The notes under the pieces: model-generated
What the model was told of the DNA's origin: nothing
The model's database searches: none
What the model saw: only the letters and a program-made list of their open reading frames with translations
Assembly (NCBI GenBank): GCA_018389105.1
Contig: JACATO010002127.1
Coordinates: 1-64,000 of the forward strand
Direction of reading: 5' to 3'
Length of the DNA stretch: 64,000 bases
Source of the DNA: Nautilus pompilius
Taxonomy: Eukaryota; Mollusca; Cephalopoda; Nautilida; Nautilidae
Shown here: positions 36,900 to 48,400 of the stretch, one piece after another
Numbering within the stretch: position 1 is the stretch's first letter
How the letters are laid out: every line of letters starts with the position of its first letter
Program-made: the position numbers and the translations under genes

Positions 36900-37452
36900 C
36901 TGACAAACGCGCGGGCGCACACATATACACACATAGACAAACATACCACACACTCACACACTCTCTCACCACACACAGACCATACACACACATACACAAA
37001 TCACACACTCACACACACACAAACACAGACATACACAATCACACACTCACACACACACACAGACATACACAAATCACACACTCACACTCACACACAACCA
37101 ATCGCCACACTCACACTCACACACACACAATCGCACACTCACACTCATACACCACACAAAACACAGACATACAACAATCACATACACAATCACACACTCA
37201 CACATACACAGACATACACAATCACACACTCACACTCACACACACACAATCGCACACTCACACTCATACACACACACAAACACAGACATACACAATCACA
37301 TACACAATCACATACACAATCACACACTCACACAAACACAGACATACACAATCTCACACGCACACACACACACAAAACACAGACATACACAATCACACAC
37401 ACAATCACACACTCACACTCACACACACTCACACACTCACACGCACACACAC
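36900..37452. repeat. CA-based minisatellite with larger repeated blocks
   Basis: CACA sequence organised into larger units: ACAGACATACACAATCACAC recurs about seven times, and a block starting CACAATCGCACACTCACACT occurs at about 37,126 and again at about 37,246. This is more structured than a plain CA microsatellite. Confidence 0.9.
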
Positions 37453-40400
37453 ATCCGTAAAATTATGTCTCCATTTCTCTGAAAAGTAAAAGTAGAGTTT
37501 TTTTTTACAGGGAAGCTGCAGTAAGAGGTAAAACCGTGAGGATGAGTTACACGGTATAATTTTGAATATTTTTAGCGATCAGATGTGTGTATCAGGTTCA
37601 CACTGATCACCTTTATTAATGATGATGCGCAACATCCTCAACAACTACACTCTAAACGAACTGGTAAAGGACCGTATAATCAATCTCCTGCCAGAGCCGT
37701 TTATTTGAGATGTGGGAATAAATCTACCCGACCGACCGGTTTTAAAAAAACAAAAACAAAAACGCACTGAGACGACGGTAATCCACGGGGATTCGAAATT
37801 TGGCTGCCCACTGAGTTTTTGGCAGCCTGCCAAGGTGAAGTTCACTCCAGACGAGATAAAGGAGACTAATTCCTGCGTTATTCGATCTGCCAATAGTAGG
37901 AAGCAAGGACTAGACATCAGCGTAGCCGCTGTATACGCTGAACACGAGGTCCTAACATTGTTTTAGACAAGGATTTTTCTCTGAATCCGATGATGTAAAG
38001 CGATGGCTCGAAAGACGGGAGCAGCTGTGACTCTGAGAACACCCCTGAACAACGACCCCTCGACACTGACGGGAGAGGGGTCTCACCTGCCACCGCATTG
38101 GAGCTTGGAGACTCCTACCAAACAACTACATCCTAGCTGGGCTTTGTGTCAGGACGGGAGTGTTACCCACCGACTAACCTTCAACCTTCTCGCCGACACG
38201 TGTTTTTGTTATCTAGATTGAAGCGGCAGGTGCTCGCCGTCCGGCCGCAGCAGAACACGTGGCGCGTTGGTCTCGCGGTGTTTCGGGAGAAGCGGATCGG
38301 TGAATCGGAGCCTCTACGAGATCTGGCCGCTCTTCTTACTTCCTGGTTTCTCGATCGAGGCCGGTGCACCGATCGATGCCGCATCTGAACCGCGAGGGAA
38401 TCAAACGGCGCTAAGGCCGACAGTAGAAGAACTGGTCCAAAGAAACAACAGCACTTTTTTTTAACCTCGCGTTCCAGAGCCTTTCTCGGCCAGATTTCCT
38501 TCTTTAATCGTCCCCCTCCTCCTCCGCATTCATTCTGGGAACTGCAGCTGTTTTAAGGCGAGCGTGAAACGAGGCTGACCAATCACAGCCGTCGTCTGTT
38601 CAGACAGTCCTTCGTCGGCAGAGCGGACTAGTCCCGTCCTTGGCCTTCTCGTGCGTGTTGGCGAAACATCCTCTCAATCTCCTCGCCAGATCAACGTTTA
38701 TAATACACAACTCATTATCGAAACCAACTATAGATTTGCCTTTTATTGTGTGGGGGGAGGGGAATTTCTACAGAGTTTCTGCTCTCGTCCCTGCCGTGAA
38801 CACGAATTGTCATACAGCATCAACTCAATCGGCAGACCGTCGCCATTTTTCCCTAAATTAATTGTGGGTCTTATTTTCCTTATATCTATCGGGTAGACTG
38901 CACTCTCTCCAAGGTACCCCGTGAAACAATGCATATATATATATTACAGGAAAATCTCCTTTTGACAACATTTTTTTTAGAATTTTAACTTTCCACGCAT
39001 ATCTAATTCCCATCATTTGTTTTTGCGCCACCCAATTTCCGATCTAAGAGCTCCCAAAGACACAGTGGCAATTATCATAATGGTTCGACTGGCACCGCTC
39101 TGCATCCCGCAGAAGGTCTGGCTTCAGGATATATTCTGGCAGGTAGTAAGTCCGCATGTTGCCCCTGTTTTTGCCCGAAATGGTTTATGGAGGAGAACAG
39201 TCTCGCGTCCCTGACCTTTATCGAAAAGAGCAACAACAACAAAAAAAAAGGAAACATTTTAGCAATTCTATCACCTAAAATCGATCCCGGGCTTTAGTGG
39301 TAATCTTTCTTTATATGACGGCGCTCGTCCTTTTGTATACGATCGTTTTATTTGCCGTATCTTTTAGAATTTCAAACATTAGTTATTTACAATTAAAATG
39401 TTTAATAAACTGTTTATGAAGCCGACTCGGCTTTACAATATCAGCTTAGTCGGAAAAGTTATTAACAAGAGAATCTCATACGAACAACTGACTTAAATAT
39501 CCGGGGGAATCCGAAATTCAAATTATAAGAGTGTGACGAGGAGGTGAACCTGTAATTGTGAAGTTAAAACTACATTTTTTTGCTTACAAAGTCCATTTTA
39601 AACTGAATGAGAATCGCTGGATGAAGAATAATCTGTGGCGATACCATTTCCAGATGAGCTATACCATAAGTTATCCATTTTTAAAGGATGACAATCTCGT
39701 TAAACATGCATAATTTTTTCTAACTGCCATATTTTTCTATATAAAAATTAGTTAGTTACTATTCCTACATTCAGTTATAATAAGCGCTGGTTTAAATAGA
39801 CGGTTAGTTTGGAATAATTTAAGTGTTTTAAGTTACACCTGATTCAAATAATCTTAATACTGGATCAGGATGGAAGACTTCAGAAGGTGGACAAAGATCA
39901 CACAACCGAGTTTTTCGAATAAAAATTAGAGAGAGCCGGATATTTTTTTTTAGAATCTTAAAATAGAAACGGTTAAAGGAATAGAGGTGAATTTTAAATA
40001 TGAATTATTAATCAATGGATGTATAATTTAAAGGAGAAAAAAATAAGAAGAAATTCTCAGCTTTGTGCTTCTGTGGCAGGGGCACGTGCAATAACCGTAA
40101 TTTGACATACTTGTGACGGACAGCGTGGGCCCACACACACTTTATGCTTGTGAGGAACCCTTTAAAATGCTCATTCAACGTGAGGACAGAACATCATCTC
40201 TTTATAAAATTCTAAAACATTCTGAGCTTTCTCTTTCATTTTAACACTAACGATTTCGGTGAATTCACGGCTTCTTTGGTGGAATTAGCTTTGGGATGAT
40301 TCTGTTTTTTGATACAATATAATATCAAAAAGGAAAAAAAAAAGAGAGAAAGAAAAATGTTTTTCCATAGTATTTTGTATTTATTTCGCGGCACATAATC

Positions 40401-40939
40401 AGCGGGGTGCTTGCTTTGCAGAGCAGCAAAAATCTATCAATGATAGTTTAAGCTTAGATGACCGATTATCACATTTTTTATGTCGTTAGATCTACTCGGT
40501 GACCGGTTGGTGCCTTTTTTAAAAAGTATCTTCACTTATGATTAATCGGGAATTTTATATTGAAAATCCTTCGCTGAATAGGTCGTTAACTTTAATCTAG
40601 CTAATCTTGAAAGAGGTTTTTATTAACGTGTTGTCACAGTTACCTTATATTATAAGCTGCGGTGTAGTTGTTGGCGCGGTCGTGGCCAAAAGCTTTGCGT
40701 CACCCTAGAACTTTCTGGTTTTTTTCTCGATAGAGTTTTATTAAACTTGCCAAAGGTGCATAATATAATTAGGGGGTGGGTTACCTGAGTTTCTATTTCT
40801 TGAGGGTCTAGGGAGCTGCAATCTGTGCCCTTTTTTTAAGGATTCCAAGCGGAAATCGGAGAGCCCTTCTATTGGAACAAATATCTTACCGATAATCGAA
40901 CTCCCGATTCTTTCCGATGGGCTGACCACCCAGAGGTGG
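37453..40939. other. unique stretch, CpG-rich in part
   Basis: No gene recognised. CpG is dense at about 38,220-38,640. A minus-strand CAG|GTGAGAC donor-like site is at about 38,083. (CAA)n lies at about 39,230. From 39,360 to 40,740 it is AT-rich and featureless. Confidence 0.4.
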
Positions 40940-40954
40940 TGTGTGTGCATGTGT

Positions 40955-41290
40955 TGTTGTTGTTGAGCGAGTTGGACTTCCGAACGAGGTTCCTCTAATG
41001 GCACCGCATCCCGTAAAGACAAGTGGCCTGTTCTTTGTCGAGTCCTCCTCGTTACTGAGAGATGTTCGTCAAGCCGACAAACGGCCCGGTCCCCCGACAC
41101 CGTGGGCCCCAAGAACCCGGGAGGTCTCTCTCACGTCGGACACCAAGGAGATGTCGTACAGCTGTTTCACGCTATGGCGATCATCAGCGACAACTCTCTC
41201 TTCCGACCCCAGCCTGGGATCGAACCCGGTACAGGAGCAACGGTCCCCTTACGGAGCTAACCCGCTACCACCTGCCCCACCGGGCCGGTC
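40955..41290 (-). mobile_element. tRNA-derived SINE with (CAA)n tail and target duplication
   Basis: Read on the minus strand, the element starts GACCGGCCCGGTGGGGCAGG, has an A-box-like GTGGTAGCGGGTTAGC, a perfect B box GGTTCGATCCC (41216-41226), a unique body of about 210 bp, and ends in (CAA)n at 40953-40965. It is flanked by TGTGTGCATGTGT (40942-40954) and TGTGTGTATGTGT (41291-41303), a 13-bp target duplication with one mismatch. Family not identified. Its CAA tail suggests mobilisation by a LINE that recognises a short tandem tail. Confidence 0.8.
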
Positions 41291-41303
41291 TGTGTGTATG
41301 TGT

Positions 41304-42493
41304 GTGGGGTAGTTGATTTACTGTACTCGGTAACAATGCTGCATATCGGCCGGTAGGAACTCTTTGTCATCAATATCATGTACCAAAAAGAGATCAAATA
41401 AAAGACAAAAAAAAAAAAAAGTAGCATAGAACAGATCGTTGTTTTCCTTTTGTTTGTAAAGCAGATTCATCCCTGACAAGTTTACGGTAGCCCAGAGTTG
41501 GGATACAGACGTTAAGGGCTTACATTCCGTTTGTCATATTTCTAAATGAATTATCAGCCCGAAGAAAGTCTAAGTTTTCAATGGTAGATCCAACAACTTT
41601 TAAGAACATCATCCCGTCCAATGTCACGGCGTTCGGTTCGGATTTTGCTTTTTGATGTCGGGCGTCAAGAATCTTTCAGACAGGGGAGGGGGGCTGGAAA
41701 TACCGGAACTATCAAAGTAACCTTGGCAAGAAGGGGTAAGATGCCAGAGTTGGTTGATTAATAATTTCGCACATCTCTCTAAGTTAAGCGAGCCCGTGTA
41801 AAATCTCACAAGGTGCTTGAAGTAGCGCAAGTGTGCTGTCGCCTCGTCTCTGTCCGGCATTTCCAGATTAATGTCGAAACGAAGCAGCTAATTAGTCTCC
41901 GCTGTCGGCGGTCCAGATCGCCATGGCTGTCAGTCAGGGCACCTGCTCTGGTTGCAAATGATATCAAAACACTCAGGTACGTGCCGAGCTACCTGTGGAA
42001 ATATGTCATCCAAAATTCCAACCAATCCTGACGTTATACCAGTATATATATATATATATCGTTGTTATAACAAATAAGTGCGCATATGTTATCTCCCAGA
42101 TTCTAATAGGGAGACTTCTATAGATTTCCGACCGGGTTCGCCCTTGAAACTCTCGGTTGTGTTTTATAGCCACCCTGTATAAATAATTAATTTTTTCCTG
42201 CGGGGTTAATTTTCAACACTAAATTTAAACGGACTTATTCAGTAAATGCAAAGCCTTGTGCCATTCACCCTCCTCTCAAGAGTGAAGGTCAAATGTAAAG
42301 CCGTTCAATTTGTCAACCGGAGAAAGTGCAAGCGAGGCGTTTAGACATCGTGTACGGTTACATGAAAAGTTGGAATGTGAAATGGTTAACTTAAGAGATG
42401 AGGCTGCTTACGACCATGAAAAACTGGCCCGAATCGATATCTGCCTTATTAAGCGGTTCCAGTGTTGGTGCAATGTATGTAAAATATAGATTC
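41304..42493. other. unique stretch
   Basis: No gene recognised. A (TA)n run is at about 42,041-42,059. Confidence 0.45.
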
Positions 42494-42555
42494 TCTCTTC
42501 TCTCTCTCTCTCTCTCCCCTCTCTCTCTCATCCTATCCATCTCTCTCTCCCCCAT

Positions 42556-42597
<42 letters not shown>

Positions 42598-42663
42598 CCA
42601 TCTCTCTCTCTCCCCCCTCCCTCCATCTCTCTCTCTTCTCTCTCTCTCTCTCTCTCTCTCTCG
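42494..42663. repeat. (CT)n microsatellite with CCATC interruptions
   Basis: Same texture as the arrays at 10.1 and 52.7 kb. Confidence 0.97.
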
Positions 42664-43630
42664 CCTTCAGATGTTCTTTTTCTTTAATTAAAAGTATTTT
42701 TATACGAGGGTGATGCAAGAATAACAGGCATGATACAAAGAGGGTCACAGACGTAGAAATTGTTGTGAAAGCAGGATTCTGAAGATGCGGACAACCGGAA
42801 CGAGCGTCTGCAGCCCCTTTCTCTCAAAACCACACATACACCAGATACTGCTGCCGACAAGAGCTTTCTCTCTAACACCCCGGGATTAGTTGCTTTTTAA
42901 TAGCGATCTTCACCGCCCATCGGGTTTGCCTGAGGTTATCCCGACTAACTCTCTGTATTGGACTGGCCTTTTCGCTTTTAAAATCGATGTCGTTATTGTT
43001 TTCCATTTAAGTAAGTGAACAGAGAGAATTGTTGGTAGAAGAACGGGCCGTTCGTTCCGATCACATAATAAGCAACCAATCGCAAACCACGGCGAACGTG
43101 GAGGGGTTCGAGGATGATTACAGGCAAATAGTTAAGCAGAGGAGGTGGAAAATCTTTAGGGCGCTTCCCGGTGTATTAGCGTTTTCCCCAAGACGGGCAC
43201 CTGCCTGTACACGCCAATAGCCAGCTGTTTGGAGGGCAGCATTTAATAAAGAGGTGCCCCAGCTCATCACGGGGCGATCCGAAATTAGGAAGAGAGTTTG
43301 AGCAGCTCGGACTCGCTTTTTGGAATTCTCTGGTACAGATTCTGTGTCAGGATGAAGTGGCAATTCCGCAGATCTCCTTCACAAACTGCACCCACCAGCA
43401 TATTTCTGCCCTACACGAGGCGGAATCAAAAGCCCCCAATCTTGTGTTTCTACAGTTGAAGAAGAAACAGGTAGTTTTTTAAAAGTCGGTTGTATGTATA
43501 TATATTCGTGACGGGTCTCTGTGTGTGTAGTACTGGAAATGATTGTAGAATCGAAGGAAAAATTGGATATAAATATTAAAAAATAGCAAATGGAATCCCA
43601 TCTCATATCTAAAGATGGAATGCTTTATAG
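42664..43630. other. unique stretch
   Basis: No gene recognised. Confidence 0.45.
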
Positions 43631-44735
43631 TACAGTCAGGTATTGATAGAGTACACGGCGGTTTGTTGTCATGCAAGCAGGCAGGGAGAGGCTCACCTGT
43701 GCAAAGATTGTAAAAGTACCGTTGTAGCGGTGGTCAATGTATGGCGAATATTATTTCTAAGATATCACGTGACGACCTATATAAATAGAATTCTTAGCTG
43801 GTGAAGGCACATTGCAATCAGACTTCACGTTTCGAAGGTCCTTTGTGAGACTCTGGGAAGGATGTCCAAAACTAATACTTTTGGCAATAGAGGCCGTCGA
43901 AGAGAAGATCCATACTTTCCAAAAGTGACGCCAAGTGTTGCAGGGTAGCTTCTCCACGTGACGGACACTGAGCAGGTAGAGATCTTGTGACCAATCCAGC
44001 TGCTGTCAACGTTTCTTCAAAAACGGCGAGATACGCAATAACTGGAAGTGGTCTTGAATTTGCTGGGAAGAGGCGACTAAGCCACAAGGCCGGAATTGGC
44101 AACAGAAACGAAACAGTAGGATGGCCGAACCTGGTTGAAGGTGGCTCTCTAGCATAGTCCAAGTCTGAACTGCTTGGCAGCAGTCACCGTACGACAAGTA
44201 GATTAATACAGGAGTCGCGGTGGGGGCTGAATATAAGCGAACATTGTCGGATTTTTTGCTTAGAATCGAAAGTATACCGACTGCCGGCAGGTTCAGACAG
44301 GTTTCCATCCATCCATCACATAATTCCCCACAGGAAGACATCTTATGGGCGGGAATTCATCTTTCAACACGACAACGATCCGAAGCATACAGCTAATATG
44401 GCGGAAGACTGTCTAGAACGCGAGGAGGCTGACAGAACACTCGCAAAGACGCTTTTGACCTACACAGAGTTCCCATGTGGACATCCACGAGGGCACACGG
44501 TGTTGGACGGCTGCTGAGAAAGTCGAACGGCAGCCAGACATTCGAGATAAATTTAGGAAACATTCTACAGTCACCACCAACAGTCTGTGTGGTAGTGGGG
44601 AAATAAGAAGCCACTCTATATAAAGCGAAGACCACACACCAAATCCTAATACAATGTACAACATACTTTGTTTTTTGTTTTTTTATATAGTTTGTGTAAT
44701 AATTCGCCGAGTACGTATTATAATCACGTCTCAGT
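43631..44735 (+). mobile_element. decayed Tc1-family DNA transposon, about 1.1 kb
   Basis: The segment holding the transposase pseudogene is bounded by a weak inverted repeat. The left end begins TACAGTCAGG and contains GTACACGGCGG (about 43,652-43,662). The right side contains CGCCGAGTAC (44,705-44,714) and CTCAGTGGA. The pairing is imperfect and the right end lacks a clean ACTGTA, so the outer limits are tentative. A length of about 1.1 kb suits the family. Confidence 0.5.
43870..44623 (+). pseudogene. Tc1-like transposase pseudogene
   Basis: The transposase cuts and pastes the element at TA sites. About 43,993-44,100 encodes NPAAVNVSSKTARYAITG, then GLEFAGKRRLSHKAGI, matching the second helix-turn-helix region and the basic KRxLSxK segment of Tc1 proteins. 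At 44356-44397 the frame reads FIFQHDNDPKHTAN, the family's most conserved block, with the second catalytic Asp of the DDE triad as the first D of DND. At 44492-44623 a third stretch (AAEKVERQPDIRDKF) matches the C-terminal region and ends at TAA. The pieces lie in different frames, and the DLNPIENLW block with the last catalytic acid is not recognisable. At least three frame breaks or stops have accumulated, so it is inactive. Confidence 0.75.
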
Positions 44736-45484
44736 GGAATTATTTATTTTTGTGTGTGCGTGTATTCACATCTTTAAGTACAAAATTGTCAGAAGAAAGG
44801 TACACAGACCATACATACTATGAGGTCTTTTAATCTTATCTCTGTGTAAATATTTGGTAAATTAAAAATTTTAAAAAAAGGGGTCTTTAAACATGATCGT
44901 GGCTTAACTAAAAACCTTTTCTCGAAAATAAGAAAACAAGTAATATTTTACATTTGAGCCAAAACAATATTTCGTTAACCCATTCAGGTTGAAAATAGGT
45001 TTATACCAACATATTTGATTTTTTTAAAAAAGGAATTGGTTTAATCTTGAAAAAGCCTGTTTTATAGAAAACAGGATTCATGATCCTTGCTCCCAAACGC
45101 AGGAATTATATTCAGAAAAAATTTGTTTACTGGCTGACAGAATAATTTATATATTTAAAAAAGATTACGAAGCCGAGCAAAGAAAGGATATATATATAAG
45201 CAGAGAACTCAAAAGATTAGGAATGTATAGTCGTTAAATCAGTCAGTTTTCTATAGGTCTTCGTCCAAGAACGGCGCTATTGCTTCTTGAAGTATATTTA
45301 TGCTAGTAGTTATCTGGAATTTATCCCAGCATCTTTCGTAAGGAAGCCATAAACGGTCCGTGAAATAATCGCATTTTCTAAATCAGCGATTATAAGGCAC
45401 TGCATAAATTGTTGTTATCGTAAATAGCTGGAAAGGATTTTACGTTATATCCGAAAACTGATTAAATAAGAGAATGTTTTTGGT
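44736..45484. other. AT-rich unique stretch
   Basis: Nothing recognised. Confidence 0.45.
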
Positions 45485-45556
45485 CTTCTTCTTCTTCTTC
45501 TTCTTCTTCTTCTTCTCTTCTTCTTCTTCTTCTTCTTCTTCTTCTTCTTTCTTTTA
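45485..45556. repeat. (CTT)n microsatellite
   Basis: A nearly pure TTC run with one missing base. Confidence 0.97.
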
Positions 45557-47691
45557 ACAAAAAAAAAGGGAGATGTTACAAAGATTTCTGCGATGGTGAG
45601 CAGTGTTTATCTTTCTTGGGAGTGAGGACAGGTGCCCGGGTTTCGAAACTTTAGGACCTCAATGTTGTTTATTTCGAATCACGTTCGTCCAGGATCGCGA
45701 CTGACTCTAGGAGCGGGGGGGGACCTGGCCAATCGCTAGACGCGAACCGGAATGAGCCCACGTGCGCGGGATACTCTCTACCAATCTCTAAACCCATTGG
45801 CCGGAAATTCCCTGGTGCAGATTGTCTGCCAAGAGTGGGCTGGGACCCCGCAGACCAGGACCGCCCCTCGCATAAGAGATACGGGCTGTGTCGCGGAGTA
45901 CCGACCCCTCTTTATAGTTCGCTGGTGCTCTGCGTCTTTGAAGAATGGACAGGGGTTATTTCAAACGCCGGTGCGGAGTCTCCCTATATGGAACCCTGGC
46001 GGCTTCGACGTCCATCAACCAATTAAAACGACTCATGTCCCGGTCTATTTTAATGGCAAACCGTAAGCCATTAATGGCAGTGTCGCAATGCTGCTTGTTG
46101 GAATGAGGGAACGTATCTCGATAAAATCACGGCGTACACCAATCAGTGACCAGTAGTCCTGCCTGATCACCGACTTCCGGGAATTCTTTTAGTAAAATTC
46201 CATCTTTCGATAGCCCTTAAAAGGTACGGGCGACGTCCTGGAGGCCGTCTTGACAGAAGACCCGAATACTCGCCGCCCATCGAAGGTGTCCGTAGTGTAG
46301 CACACATTCTGGTTGTGTGTGTGGGTGGGGCAGACATCTTCGCTATCGATATCAGAAGTACCAGAGGGGTTTTCTCAAAAGCATTGACCATGATTATTTA
46401 CTTCATTGGCTTTTGCATGCATTTGGTAATTCGCGATTAGTAAATTTGTTATTAAAACCGGATGATAAGTCGTAACAATATGCGATAAAACCATTTTCTC
46501 TAATTAAAAAAAAAAAAAAATTAATAGGTTTTTGGTTAAGCGAGGTTATGACCAAGAGACAGGGGAGTTTGGTGATAAAACGGATGATAACACATATGGC
46601 TGCTTGACACTGATATGAAATACAAATTAAAAATCAAATGATTTACCATGATTTTGTTCCAACTGCAAAGATGCCTTGAAATTAATGATAACAATAATAT
46701 TTATTATCATTATTATTATTAAATCCAGCTCTCCGATGTATCACCTTATCTAGGAGACAATCATGGCTGCCTCCGACCATGGCCGTCTCGTAACTGCTGT
46801 GTTAATCTTCAGCTTTAAGACTACGAATTATGGTGTAGTCATCTAAAGCACGAGCGCGTATACAGATCTGAAGCGGGGTTTGTGTCGGTCGATAGCTCGC
46901 CCAACGATAGCGAAAGTTAATCTCGCAGCTCCTGGAGGAAGGAAAGACAGGAAGTCCGGAGGAGAACAGGCTTCTGCCGTGTCGGAACTTCTTAATTGCT
47001 CCGTTTAGAAACAAAGCTTAATCCTGAAGGTAGGAACGAGGCTGAGTAATACGCCGGGTATGTTTCGAACAGCATTCGACGGACGGACGGAGGACCTCGA
47101 TAGCGAATCTGGTAAAAGACTGCCCAGCTGGTTACTAGCCAGAAATATACCCCCAAATCAGATTAAAGACAACTGGCAAAATCGGTTCGGGCAACAACGA
47201 TATGCATAAAATCCAATAAAGTAATTATGAATTTCGACTAGTTACTTTTTACAGCGTGAGAGAAAGATAAGATATTCTTTTTGAACGTGCATTGAATAAC
47301 GGATACACAACCAACCGCAGGTGCCTGCATCTGGCACTAAGCATTAACCCTATGGTGAACCTTGGAGACACACACGGCCAATAATCGTAGCCGGAGAAAG
47401 ACAGCTTTCAGTATTGAAAAAAAAAATTCCATAAACACGTCAAGAACCTATTTCATGCGCAACCTGTCAGACATTTGCGAACCAATAATTTGTTATTAAG
47501 AACAAGTCTATTATTATGTAAATCCTTTATACTTTTTAATGAGCTTAAACAAATTACAAAAATCGATCAATATAATGGAAATAGTAACAAACTGTTTCGC
47601 CACCTGTTTAACGTTACATCCAATCAAAATTATATTGAGAAAAGTCTATGAACATCATTCTATGGTCGCCGTGTGTCGTTTGACTGTTCGT

Positions 47692-47730
<39 letters not shown>

Positions 47731-48037
47731 TGCCACGCTTGGTTTAGCAGACCGAAACCGAGAGGATTTTCTCTGGTGGATGCCCAATAAATAACATCGC
47801 CCCCTCCAAAAATTGTCAAAATGTGACAGATGATCTTACGATGTTATTTAAATATACCGTGGAAGAATTCAGGTAAATTCTATTTTCATGCACTTATCAC
47901 CTGTATTCTCGTATATAAACTGCATTAATATTCATTGTAATATTCAAAGGATGAAAACGAGTCTGAATCTCCAGAGATCGCATCCTTCCGGGCTGATTAA
48001 CGTGAGAACGCATTTCTCACTTTCACTTGTTTTTTAC
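45557..48037. other. unique stretch
   Basis: No gene recognised. TCGCCACCT (CTCF-like core) is at 47597-47605, (GA)n at 47696-47728 and (TTA)n-like sequence near 46,690-46,720. The 104-codon frame at 45752-46066 has no recognisable domain. Confidence 0.4.
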
Positions 48038-48400
48038 TTATTTATCTTTTGCTAACCGCTGCGGATCATAGGTCTGCAAGACTACCAGGAATCTACGACC
48101 AGCATCTGAAGAAACTCGGATAGGAGTTCCGCCGGAGCACAGAGAGAACTGCCGGAAATAATTAATAGGTGAGTAGTAATCTGACACCACGCTGACGAGG
48201 TGCGCATGCTTGCCAGCAGAGTCTCTCCACTGAATTGAGCCCGTACGGTCCACTGACAAGTTACAGGCAACTGGCAAATCGGAGATCCGGTCTGACACCC
48301 ACTTCCTCCTTGTTGATGACCGGGTCGAAATGCCCCCTAAAGACCACGGGAAGCGGGGGCGTATACCTGTACAGTTTCCGTAGATGACACGCTTGGCAGC
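48038..48400 (-). mobile_element. possible Ty3/gypsy-like integrase fragment, broken
   Basis: Read on the minus strand, the segment contains GTPIRVSSDAGRRF, which resembles the catalytic-core signature GxPxxxxSDxGxxF of LTR-retrotransposon integrases. The stretch before it recalls the first core strand and following helix. No LTRs, reverse transcriptase or gag were seen around it. It is a short, broken and probably old fragment. A chance resemblance is possible. Confidence 0.45.
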
